NCBI RefSeq assembly: GCF_000384655.1
Contig: NZ_ARQI01000118.1
Span: 1-64,000, forward strand
From: Brachyspira innocens ATCC 29796
GTDB taxonomy: Bacteria > Spirochaetota > Brachyspiria > Brachyspirales > Brachyspiraceae
Direction: 5' to 3'
Length of the DNA stretch: 64,000 nucleotides
This document shows, in pieces, positions 55,027 to 63,279 of the stretch. A program made the translations under genes and the position numbers. Position 1 is the stretch's first letter, and each line of letters begins with the position of its first letter. The notes under the pieces were generated by a model. It was given only the letters and a program-made list of their open reading frames with translations, searched no databases and had not been told where the DNA came from.

Positions 55027-55896
55027 TCATCTATTATCAGGGTCAAATCTCTGCAAAAGCCTTATAAGAAAATAAGCCGCTAAAAACATTACAGGACATA
55101 ATGCCCACTCTATGCCTTTTGGAAGACCAGGGAACACCTGTATAATAGAGCCTAATACAAAACCAGATATTATTAAATAAGAAGCCTTTACATAATGCTC
55201 CATCCAATATTCTAAAATTTTTGTAGTAAGAACAACTCCCAAAATAGCACCTACAGCTAAAGGTATTAAATATGGAAAATATAAATTATGTACAGCATCA
55301 ATAGTTTCCTGATATATACCCAAAAGCAAAAACATATATGACACACTTATACCCGGAAGTATCATAGCAATGGCTACTATCAAACCAGCTATTATAAGTA
55401 TAAAATACATAAATAATTCGCTTCTATCTGATGAACTACTGAAAAAACCTTCTGGAATAATTGATATTAAATATACTATTGCTGCTCCTAATAGTATGTA
55501 TATAATACTCAAAAAATTAAATTTATATTCTTTAGTTTTATTATAAACTGTATTAAAACCTCCAAGTGCTGCCCCCATAAAAAAGAAAGCAGATACAGTA
55601 TAATATCTTTCTATCAAGTTTGATAAAGGTTTTGATATTATCACCATTCCTAAAAGAGAGCCTGCAGAAAAAAATATTAAAAATAAAAAGTTAAACTTAT
55701 TTTTAATAAAATAATTCTCATTTTTTGAGAAAGTCAAAATACCGCTTAAAGAGGATATTAATTTATCGTATATACCAAGTATCATAGCCATAGTGCCTCC
55801 GCTGAAACCAGGTACCAGCATTGAAGCTCCTATAATAAATCCCTTTATGACTGTGTATATATAATTCATAAATCCTAAAAATTTCATATTTTTCAT
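55027..55896 (-). CDS. DUF368 membrane protein
   Basis: The 289-residue protein has about eight membrane segments. Its N-terminal motif GASMLVPGFSGGTMAMILGI and the repeat AMILPGISVSYMFLLLGIYQ are the paired P-G-x-S-G-like signatures of the DUF368 family. Some family members are linked to undecaprenyl-phosphate (C55-P) recycling across the membrane; that link for this protein is inference. GAGG precedes the ATG. A 1-kb repeat-rich gap lies upstream. Confidence 0.85.
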   Translation of the reverse strand: MKNMKFLGFMNYIYTVIKGFIIGASMLVPGFSGGTMAMILGIYDKLISSLSGILTFSKNENYFIKNKFNFLFLIFFSAGSLLGMVIISKPLSNLIERYYTVSAFFFMGAALGGFNTVYNKTKEYKFNFLSIIYILLGAAIVYLISIIPEGFFSSSSDRSELFMYFILIIAGLIVAIAMILPGISVSYMFLLLGIYQETIDAVHNLYFPYLIPLAVGAILGVVLTTKILEYWMEHYVKASYLIISGFVLGSIIQVFPGLPKGIEWALCPVMFLAAYFLIRLLQRFDPDNR

Positions 55897-56060
55897 AATC
55901 CTCTAAAATATAATTTTTTACTTGATATTAGAGAAAGGATAATACAATGTAAAACAATTTTAATCAATAGTATTTTTACAATTATTTTACAATATTTACA
56001 ATTTAAGTATAATTTAGACTATTTTTTTAAAATATATACTGAAAATTTTTAAGTTTGTCA

Positions 56061-56224
56061 AAAGTCAGTTTTTCAAATTTATTGTTGTGGTAGTTTTGCC
56101 CTGCGAAGCACGCAGAGCGGTCACACTGTGTACTTCGTAAGAGCAAAGCCCCAACTATAATTAAAAAAATATTAAATTTCAAAACTATAAATATTAAAAA
56201 ATTTAGTTTTGAAACAAGTCTATT
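56061..56224 (+). repeat. GC-rich dispersed element, copy D
   Basis: It carries GCGAAGCACGCAGAGC and CTTCGTAAGAGCAAAGCC. The last 82 bases match copy B with about five differences, ending GTTTTGAAACAAGTCTATTA. Confidence 0.7.
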
Positions 56225-56253
56225 AATAAAAATACAAGTCTATTAATAAAAAT
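56214..56253 (+). repeat. Two tandem 20-bp units at the end of copy D
   Basis: ACAAGTCTATTAATAAAAAT is repeated exactly at 56214-56233 and 56234-56253. Confidence 0.85.
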
Positions 56254-56309
56254 AAATGTATAAATTTTTGATAAAGTTTTTATTTAATGAATATCTTATC
56301 AACTTTTTT
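56242..56309 (+). repeat. Direct repeat, unit 1
   Basis: ATTAATAAAAATAAATGTAT through TTATCAACTTTTTT is repeated at 56524-56590 with a few changes. Confidence 0.8.
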
Positions 56310-56523
56310 TTCGTCAAAAAAAGTTGCAAAAAAAGACTTGGGTCTTGAAGGTTTAGAATTAATAAAAATTTATTAACTTATTCTTAATTCATGCAATTTC
56401 ATTTATTAATAATTTTTTACTATCTAGCTATTAAATATAAAACTTGTAGAAATATTTATGATGTGTAGAGTTTTATCTATAGATTTTCAAACGCTTCAAA
56501 GCATTGTTTTTGATAGAGAAAAT

Positions 56524-56590
56524 ATTAATAAAAATAAATGTATAAATTTTTGACAAAGTTTTATTTAATGAATATATTATCAACTTTTTT
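56524..56590 (+). repeat. Direct repeat, unit 2
   Basis: Second copy of the unit at 56242-56309. It is followed by a different GC-rich patch (CCATACACGCTCTGCGGGAT), while unit 1 is followed by TCGTCAAAAAAAGTTGC. Confidence 0.8.
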
Positions 56591-56705
56591 GCCATACACG
56601 CTCTGCGGGATTCGCCAAAAGTTTCCGCTTTGTGAAAGTGCAAGTCACAAATAATAATAAATTGTACCAATTATGTTTTACATGTATGATAAATTATTAA
56701 ATTCA

Positions 56706-56806
56706 GTATAAAATGCAGTCTTTTTGCTTCTTTGGGCCACCAAAAGAAGTGGGGAGGCTAGTCCCCGCAATTATAAATAAAAATAGTTTTGAAAAAAGTC
56801 TATTAT
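56706..56806 (+). repeat. GC-rich dispersed element, copy F (short form)
   Basis: A compact form: ATGCAGTCTTTTTGCTTCTT, then CAAAAGAAGTGGGGAGGC, TAGTCCCCG and ATAGTTTTGAAAAAAGTCTA. In reverse this is close to copy A without its central hairpin. Confidence 0.75.
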
Positions 56807-56861
56807 TTAATAAGAAATAATAGTTTTATATCCTAGCAATAAAATAAATAAATTAATAATA

Positions 56862-56902
56862 AAAAAGACAGCTTCTTAAAAATTTTAAGAAACCGTCTTT
56901 TT
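56862..56902 (-). terminator. Terminator of the DAACS symporter gene
   Basis: On the minus strand AAAAAGACGGTTTCTTAAAA pairs with TTTTAAGAAGCTGTCTTTTT (small mismatch), followed by T. Confidence 0.8.
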
Positions 56903-56931
56903 ATATTCTCATTCTAATTTAAATAATAAAA

Positions 56932-58113
56932 TCAAGCAGCATCTTTTTTAACTTTATTTTGATAATACCAATCAACAAATACAGCAATAGCATTATCTCC
57001 AGAAACATTAGCAGCAGTACCGAATGAATCCTGAGTTAAATATAATGCTATCATTAGTCCCTGCAATTCTTCTCCAGTAATTCCAACCATATAAAGGAAA
57101 GGCAAAGCACTCATTATAGCACCGCCGGGAGCACCTGGAGCTGCTACCATAGCAATTCCTAACATAAGGATAAAAGGAAGTATTGAGCTATATGTAGGGT
57201 TTTGTCCCAATATTAATATAACAGCAGTAGAACAGCATGTAATAGTTATCATAGAGCCTGCCAAGTGTATAGTAGCACAAAGAGGTATTACAAATTTTCT
57301 AATTTGTTCAGATACTCCGTTTCTCTCTGCCGCTATCAAACTAACAGGTATAGTTGCCGCACTGCTTTGAGTACCTATAGCTGTAAAGTAAGGAGGTATT
57401 TGATTTTTGATAAGCATTAAAGGTGATTTCTTTCCTATAATACCAGAAATAATAAATAAAGCTGTTATATAAAGCAAATGAAGAATAATAACAACAACAA
57501 ATACTTTAGCAAATATTACTATAATATGCTGTATGCTTCCTGCATATGCTAAATTAGCAAATGTACCCAAAATATGAAGAGGAAGTATAGGAATAATGAT
57601 ATTTTTTAATATAGTTTGTATAACCTCTTCAGAATCTTTTACTATAGAAAATAATTCTGCTCCCTGTCCTTTAGGTCTTAATAAAGTAATTCCGATACCT
57701 AATATAAAAGCAAATATTACAGCTGATGTAACATCAAATAGAGGCTTCAAAGGTATAGTAAAATAACTTTCCAAACCAGACTCTAATTTTATATTACTCA
57801 AGGTAGCTGAACCTAAAAGCGTAGGGAAAAGATTGGAAGCTACAAAAAATGCTATACTTCCTGCTACCAATGTAGAAGCATATGATATAATAACTGTAAT
57901 ACCTATTAACTTAGGAGCTCCTTCCGTTAAATTAGCAATACCATAACCTATAAAAGTTACCACCATCAAAGGTATAATAAAGTTTAAAAATAAACTGAAT
58001 ATTGCACTTATAGTTACAAATATCCTCACTATAGGTGCGGGAAGAAACATACCAACTAATATACCCAAAATTATACCTATTATAATTCTAGGCAAAAGAC
58101 CTATTTTTTTCAT
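56932..58113 (-). CDS. Dicarboxylate/amino-acid:cation symporter (DAACS/GltP family)
   Basis: I choose ATG 58111-58113 (MKKIGLLPRIIIGIILGILV) with GGAG 9 nt ahead, rather than the ATG 57 bases upstream. The 393-residue protein has about eight membrane segments and two re-entrant loops: the Ser-rich AIGTQSSAATIPVSL, and GAPGGAIMSALPFL with SGDNAIAVFVDW, which bind Na+ and substrate in GltPh-type carriers. It imports glutamate, aspartate, other amino acids or C4-dicarboxylates; which one is unknown. Confidence 0.9.
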   Translation of the reverse strand: MKKIGLLPRIIIGIILGILVGMFLPAPIVRIFVTISAIFSLFLNFIIPLMVVTFIGYGIANLTEGAPKLIGITVIISYASTLVAGSIAFFVASNLFPTLLGSATLSNIKLESGLESYFTIPLKPLFDVTSAVIFAFILGIGITLLRPKGQGAELFSIVKDSEEVIQTILKNIIIPILPLHILGTFANLAYAGSIQHIIVIFAKVFVVVIILHLLYITALFIISGIIGKKSPLMLIKNQIPPYFTAIGTQSSAATIPVSLIAAERNGVSEQIRKFVIPLCATIHLAGSMITITCCSTAVILILGQNPTYSSILPFILMLGIAMVAAPGAPGGAIMSALPFLYMVGITGEELQGLMIALYLTQDSFGTAANVSGDNAIAVFVDWYYQNKVKKDAA

Positions 58114-58293
58114 CTGTTTTGCTCCGTAATTTTTTCTATATATAGTATTATATAAATTTTTTCTATGCATTCAACGTATATTATGTAGAATTTAATTTTT
58201 TTTAATGTATACATCATATTAAGTATATATTTAATACTACATATAACACATATAATAAACCATATAATTAATATTGCAGGTACATAAAATAGT

Positions 58294-58321
58294 TTGACAA
58301 ATTAATCTATTTTTGTATAAT
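58294..58321 (+). promoter_or_regulatory. Promoter of ispF
   Basis: TTGACA (58294-58299) and TATAAT (58316-58321) are 16 nt apart, about 33 nt before the ATG at 58355. Confidence 0.75.
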
Positions 58322-58354
58322 TTATACATAAAAATAAAACAGGAAATTAATAAA

Positions 58355-58834
58355 ATGAAAATAGGTCATGGTTACGATTTGCATGTACTTACTGAAAATC
58401 GTAAACTAATATTAGCTGGCATTGAAATACCATATGAGTTAGGACTTAAAGGTCATTCTGATGCTGATGCAGTTATTCATGCAGTAATAGATTCTATATT
58501 CGGAGCATTAGCTCTTGGAGATATAGGAAGTCATTTTCCAGATAATGATGAAAAATATAAAGATATATCTTCAGTTATTTTATTAAAAAAAACTGTTTCT
58601 ATAATGAAAGAAAAAAACTATAATATTGGCAATATAGACATCACAATAATTTTGGAAAAACCAAAACTAAGAAATTATATAAATATAATGAGAGAAAATC
58701 TATCCAAATTACTATCAACTGATATAGAAAACATTTCAATAAAAGCAAAAACAAATGAAAAGATGGACTCTGTAGGAAGAGGAGAGGCTATTGCTGTTCA
58801 TTGTGTATGTTTATTAGAAAAAATAAAGTGTTAG
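58355..58834 (+). CDS. ispF: 2-C-methyl-D-erythritol 2,4-cyclodiphosphate synthase
   Basis: The ATG at 58355 after AGGAAA gives 159 residues, the family norm; the longer frame starts with TTG upstream of the promoter's expected start. It makes MEcPP in the non-mevalonate isoprenoid pathway. Metal ligands are in GHGYDLHVL, and GLKGHSDADAVIHAVIDS and GDIGSHFPD follow. KAKTNEKMDSVGRGEAIAVH closes the active site. It is 12 bp before a squalene/phytoene-synthase-like gene, joining isoprenoid precursor and prenyl-transfer steps. Confidence 0.95.
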   Translation: MKIGHGYDLHVLTENRKLILAGIEIPYELGLKGHSDADAVIHAVIDSIFGALALGDIGSHFPDNDEKYKDISSVILLKKTVSIMKEKNYNIGNIDITIILEKPKLRNYINIMRENLSKLLSTDIENISIKAKTNEKMDSVGRGEAIAVHCVCLLEKIKC

Positions 58835-58846
58835 GAAAAATAATAT

Positions 58847-59839
58847 ATGGCTGCTGCAAAAATTAATACTAAATATTTACTAGATCTAGTTTCAAGAAGT
58901 TTTGCTTTAACTATACCTTTACTAGATAAAAATAAAAAAACTAAAGTAGAAGTTCAGTACCTACTTGCAAGAATAATAGATACTATAGAGGATTCAAGCC
59001 ATACGGTAGAGGATAAAGAAACATTAATAACTGGATTTATAAATATATTAAAATCAGAAAATACTGATAATTTAGAAAATTTAAAAAAGGTAGTTATAGA
59101 GCATACTATCAATGAAAATGACAAAATATTGATAGAAAACATAGAAGTAGTATTAAAGGCATTTTTTGCTTTTAAACAAGAGATAAAAAATATGTCTGTA
59201 TCCTATTTAAGAGAAATGGGTTATGGAATGGTATATTATCAGGATCACACCATATCTACATTTGAAGATTTAGATGATTACTGTTATTATGTAGCGGGTA
59301 CTGTTGGAGTTTATCTTACAGAGCTTGTAAAAATGCTTGATAACTTGGAACTAGACAGAGAAAAAGCAAAAAGTTTGGGAAGATTCCTACAAAAAGTAAA
59401 TATTATAAAAGATGCCAAAATTGATTATAAAGAAAAAAGAGTATTCTGGCCTTTAACTTTATTTGATAATGAAAATCCAGCTCCATATTTTGAAGACGGT
59501 GCTTATATGGATAAATCTATGGAAATTTTAAGTCAAATGATAAAATCGGCTATGAATGAGTTTAAAAACTCTATAGAATATATAATGACCATAGAAAAAA
59601 AATCTTTAGGCTACAGACATTTCTGCCTTCTTACAACGCTTATGGGATATGAAACCATAAAACTTATGAAAAATAATTATAATATATTTATGGGCGAAAC
59701 TATCAAAATACCTAGAAAAACTACTTTAGAAATAGCAGCCAAAGTAAAAGCAGACTTTTATACCAATAAAAAATTAGAAGATTTGCTTGAAAAGGCATTT
59801 GCTAAAGAAGCTGAAGAAAAACCTAAAGAAGAAGAATAA
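58847..59839 (+). CDS. Squalene/phytoene synthase-family protein
   Basis: The 330-residue protein has the trans-isoprenyl head-to-head synthase pattern. It opens SRSFALTIPLL, and the first Asp-rich motif is in YLLARIIDTIEDS. YCYYVAGTVGVYLTELV follows, with the second motif in VNIIKDAKIDYKEKRVFWP (Asp and Arg/Lys for diphosphate and NADPH). This suggests squalene or a related C30 product. Downstream cyclases are not visible here, so the product is unknown. It has an AGGAAAA site and is translated just after ispF. The C-terminus is Lys/Glu-rich. Confidence 0.8.
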   Translation: MAAAKINTKYLLDLVSRSFALTIPLLDKNKKTKVEVQYLLARIIDTIEDSSHTVEDKETLITGFINILKSENTDNLENLKKVVIEHTINENDKILIENIEVVLKAFFAFKQEIKNMSVSYLREMGYGMVYYQDHTISTFEDLDDYCYYVAGTVGVYLTELVKMLDNLELDREKAKSLGRFLQKVNIIKDAKIDYKEKRVFWPLTLFDNENPAPYFEDGAYMDKSMEILSQMIKSAMNEFKNSIEYIMTIEKKSLGYRHFCLLTTLMGYETIKLMKNNYNIFMGETIKIPRKTTLEIAAKVKADFYTNKKLEDLLEKAFAKEAEEKPKEEE

Positions 59840-59951
59840 TTAAATCATTTCTTTTATACTATCCTAATATAACAATATATACATATTTTGTATATTGATA
59901 TAAATGCCGATATATATTAAAATTATGTAAACTTTAAAAAATTCTGGAGTT

Positions 59952-61883
59952 ATGAGTAGTATGTTTAGACTTATTAGTATTGTATTGCTGATTTTTAGTA
60001 TGGCAGTTAGTATATCATTTGCCCAAACTAATGAAAAAAACGTGTATGAAGGTGCACAGTATATAAGAAATGAAGAAGAAGCAAAAGCAGCTTATAGTTT
60101 AGCTTTGTATTATAAAGAAAGAGCATTAGCTTCCAAAACTGCAACAGCAGAAACTATTAAAGACTTGGAAAGTGCAAAAGTAATACTTTTAGAAGTTCTT
60201 AAATATGTTCAAAATAAAGATATATATATAACATTAGCAGAAACACATGAAGCTTTGGGAGAATATTATCAAAGTTCAAAAATTTATGATAATTTGGTTT
60301 TAAATAATCCTGAAGATATAGAACTGTTAGTTAAAGCAGCAGAAAGAAATATTTTTATAATAAACAATACAGACAAAGCAAGATATTATCTGCAGACTGC
60401 TTATGAAATAGATCCTTCAAATAATGATGCATTGATATTATTAGGTTTTACATACTATCAAAAAAGAGAATTTGAACAGGCTGTATATTATTTTAATAAA
60501 GTAAATGAAAATAACAGAGCAAGCAATAATTATATACAGTATTATAACTTTTATTATGGTATGAGTGAGTTTTATTTAAGTAAGTTTAATAATGCTCTAT
60601 TAAAATTAAATAAACTTCAAAATGTTCAGTTAGCACCTAATGATGAGTATAGTGCTTCTTATGCAGTAGTAAAAAGCTATCAGGCATTAGAAAAATATAA
60701 TGAAGCCTATTCCAACAGTATTCTAATTGATGACGCTTTATTTTTAAGTGCATATTTAAGTTTTATGGCTGATAAATATAATAATGAATTATTTGATGAA
60801 ATAGATCCTTCATACCCTAATACTCCTAAAATATTATCAATAATTATGGAAGCAGAAACCAATGGATACAGCAATGCATTAAATATGATAGAAACTGATT
60901 TAGACAGAAGAGAAATAGATTTGGATATTATACAAACCTATTATAAAATGGTAAATGAAACAGGAAGCAAAGATGATAAAATAAAATCAGAAATGGATAT
61001 AATATCATTCTATCTTATGATAAAAAATATAGATGCTTTACCTAAACATATAGACAATTTATTAAATTATGATAAAAGCGGAAAGTTTAATAATTTATAT
61101 TTGCAGGCAGCATTAGAGTTTAAAAACCAGAATAATTATAAATCATCTAAAGAAATGATAGAAAAATATTTATCTTTGGATAATAAAGATATAAAAGAAA
61201 ATGAATTAGTATCATTAGTATTAACAGCAAGCGATATAGGAGAGGCTAATTTAGCAATAAGTGCCGCTGAAAAATATGAAAAAACAAAATATTCATACAG
61301 CTATTTAAAAGCATATGCCTCATTTATCAATAAAGACAATGAAAATACTATTAAATATCTTAATGAAGACTTTGAATATTTTTCAAATAACAAATCAAAT
61401 ACAAATGATTATAGGATAAATATTCCCTATGTAACAGCATTAGCATCAGATAGTAAAGACTCAGCATTACTATATGCTAATTACAAATATTCATTAGACA
61501 CAAACTCAGCTGAAAATATAAATAGCCTATCTTGGGCATTAACTGATTTAGGCGAAGATTTGGACAGAGCAATAAGTCTTTCAAAAAATGCCGTATCATT
61601 AGAACCAAAATCTCCTCACTATATAGATACTTTAGGAGTGGCATACTATAAAAAAGGCGATTATGATAATGCTTTAAGAACTTTATTAAAGGCATTATTA
61701 TATATAGATGAAGGCTCTAAAGCTGAAATATACGCTCATATAGCAGATACTTATTACGCTAAAAATGATTATAAAAATGCTCTTAAATACTATAGAAAAT
61801 CAATATCCTCTTATGAAAAAGAATTTGATTATGATGAAAATAGAATAAAAGAAAAAATAAAAAGTTTAACTGAGAATAATTAA
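59952..61883 (+). CDS. Exported TPR-repeat protein
   Basis: The 643-residue protein has a signal peptide (RLISIVLLIFSMAVSISFA) and many tetratricopeptide repeats. Clear ones are ARYYLQTAYEIDPSNNDALI with LGFTYYQKREFEQAVYYFNK, and SPHYIDTLGVAYYKKGDYDN with AEIYAHIADTYYAKNDYKNA. Such scaffolds hold protein complexes in the periplasm or at the outer membrane. It is 45 bp before a LolA-like gene on the same strand, hinting at an envelope-biogenesis role. Exact function unknown. Confidence 0.8.
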   Translation: MSSMFRLISIVLLIFSMAVSISFAQTNEKNVYEGAQYIRNEEEAKAAYSLALYYKERALASKTATAETIKDLESAKVILLEVLKYVQNKDIYITLAETHEALGEYYQSSKIYDNLVLNNPEDIELLVKAAERNIFIINNTDKARYYLQTAYEIDPSNNDALILLGFTYYQKREFEQAVYYFNKVNENNRASNNYIQYYNFYYGMSEFYLSKFNNALLKLNKLQNVQLAPNDEYSASYAVVKSYQALEKYNEAYSNSILIDDALFLSAYLSFMADKYNNELFDEIDPSYPNTPKILSIIMEAETNGYSNALNMIETDLDRREIDLDIIQTYYKMVNETGSKDDKIKSEMDIISFYLMIKNIDALPKHIDNLLNYDKSGKFNNLYLQAALEFKNQNNYKSSKEMIEKYLSLDNKDIKENELVSLVLTASDIGEANLAISAAEKYEKTKYSYSYLKAYASFINKDNENTIKYLNEDFEYFSNNKSNTNDYRINIPYVTALASDSKDSALLYANYKYSLDTNSAENINSLSWALTDLGEDLDRAISLSKNAVSLEPKSPHYIDTLGVAYYKKGDYDNALRTLLKALLYIDEGSKAEIYAHIADTYYAKNDYKNALKYYRKSISSYEKEFDYDENRIKEKIKSLTENN

Positions 61884-61928
61884 ATAGGTTTTATCATATA
61901 TAATTTTTAGAAAGAGGATTTACAAATA

Positions 61929-62651
61929 ATGATAAATAAAAATACTATTTTTTTAATTATATTTATATTAGTGTCGTCGGTTACTTTATTTGCTCAAAAT
62001 GAAAAAGATGTAATGAAAGAGGCTTTTAACAGATTCTCAAAATCTCCTTTTACATCTATATATTCATCAGGCGGAGCGTTTTACAGCGGTGATGATTTAG
62101 ACCAAATGCCTATGCTTGTTAATTATTATAAAAACAGCAATAATAAATATATGAATGTAGTTGACGGTCTCTTAGGAAGCCTTATATTTGATGCCGAAGT
62201 TAATAATAACAATCTTACATTAGACTTGCCTGAATCAGAAACTCCTTTAAAAAGAAATTTTGATGAGTTTGCATTGGAAGCTCCTATTATGCGTTTTCCA
62301 AAGGTTTATGCTGATATACTAGATTATAAATTTATAGACTTATCAAAAAAAATAGTAAGCAGTAACATCACACTTGGTAAAAATTGGCATACTCTAAAAA
62401 TAGGCTATATAGACAGAGTAGATACAATAGTCTTTTCAGCTAGCTCATACAGAGTAAGAAGTTTTTCTACTGCTTTTATGGATAATGTTATTGATGTACA
62501 ATTAGGCTCTTACACTACAGTTAATAATATACCCTACCCTCAGGAGTTTATTATGAAAAGCAAAACCGATAAAAGGGAGATAAGATACAATATTACAAAT
62601 GTATCAGCAGGCGATAAAGCAAAACAAGATGCTAAAAAACTAGGCTGGTAA
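61929..62651 (+). CDS. Exported LolA/DUF4292-like protein
   Basis: The 240-residue product has a signal peptide (IFLIIFILVSSVTLFA) and is mostly beta strands, with KVYADILDYKFIDLSKKIVS, LKIGYIDRVDTIVFSASSYR and NNIPYPQEFIMKSKTDKREI. The last block resembles the end of LolA-like or DUF4292-type lipid-binding half-barrels. The call is tentative. It follows the TPR gene and lies 7 bp before rsmG. Confidence 0.5.
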   Translation: MINKNTIFLIIFILVSSVTLFAQNEKDVMKEAFNRFSKSPFTSIYSSGGAFYSGDDLDQMPMLVNYYKNSNNKYMNVVDGLLGSLIFDAEVNNNNLTLDLPESETPLKRNFDEFALEAPIMRFPKVYADILDYKFIDLSKKIVSSNITLGKNWHTLKIGYIDRVDTIVFSASSYRVRSFSTAFMDNVIDVQLGSYTTVNNIPYPQEFIMKSKTDKREIRYNITNVSAGDKAKQDAKKLGW

Positions 62652-62658
62652 TAAAATA

Positions 62659-63279
62659 ATGTTTGATTATAATTCTATACTTGAAGATATAAGCTCTGTT
62701 ACAAATATACAAATAACTGAAGAAAAGAAAAATAAACTTCTTAAATATGCAAATCTTGTAATGGATTATAATAAAAATGTTAATATTACAGGTGCTAAAA
62801 CTACAGAAGATTTTTTTTATGACCATATAGCAGACAGTCTTTTGGCATTAAATATATTTCATGACTGTGATAATATAATAGATATAGGAAGCGGAGGAGG
62901 ACTTCCGTCTATACCGCTTGCTATTATCTATAATAATAAAAAGTTCACATTATGCGAATCCAAAAATAAAAAGTGTGAATTTTTAAGACTTGCCAAAAAA
63001 GAATTAGAATTAAACAATATAGAAATAAAATGCATCAATGTTTATGAAATAAAAGAAAAATACGATACAGTAACTTCAAGAGCTTTTTCGGATATATCTA
63101 CACTTATAAAAATTTTTAACAAACTTAAAAAAAATAAAAATTCAAAACTAGTATTGTATAAAGGCAAAATAGAAAAGATAGAAGAAGAACTATCTAATAT
63201 CCAGAAAAATAAATATAATATAGAAATAAAAAAATTAGAAAATATAGATAAAGAACGCCATATATTAATTATCTCTTAA
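62659..63279 (+). CDS. rsmG: 16S rRNA (guanine-527-N7) methyltransferase RsmG
   Basis: The 206-residue enzyme methylates G527 of 16S rRNA (loss gives low-level streptomycin resistance in many bacteria). The SAM site is IIDIGSGGGLPSIPLAI with LCESKNKKCEFLRLAKKEL; VTSRAFSDISTLIKI is the family's catalytic-side motif, and N-terminal NITGAKTTEDFFYDHIADSL is typical. It is 7 bp after the LolA-like gene and its stop overlaps the convergent flippase-like gene by 4 bases. Confidence 0.94.
   Translation: MFDYNSILEDISSVTNIQITEEKKNKLLKYANLVMDYNKNVNITGAKTTEDFFYDHIADSLLALNIFHDCDNIIDIGSGGGLPSIPLAIIYNNKKFTLCESKNKKCEFLRLAKKELELNNIEIKCINVYEIKEKYDTVTSRAFSDISTLIKIFNKLKKNKNSKLVLYKGKIEKIEEELSNIQKNKYNIEIKKLENIDKERHILIIS

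Larger units (their letters stand above)
55897..56931. other. 1-kb gene-free region packed with repeats
   Basis: No believable gene is seen here. It holds the shared AT motif at 56034-56060, GC-rich copy D, a 2x20-bp tandem repeat at 56214-56253, a direct repeat of about 67 bp (56242-56309 and 56524-56590), a GC patch at 56590-56650, GC-rich copy F and a terminator. An open frame at 56473-56670 on the minus strand crosses the GC patch and is rejected. Confidence 0.65.

Noticed and set aside
56473-56670. 65-codon minus-strand frame in the repeat-rich gap
   Set aside because: It runs across a direct repeat and a GC patch; its product has no signal or domain and the start region is repetitive.
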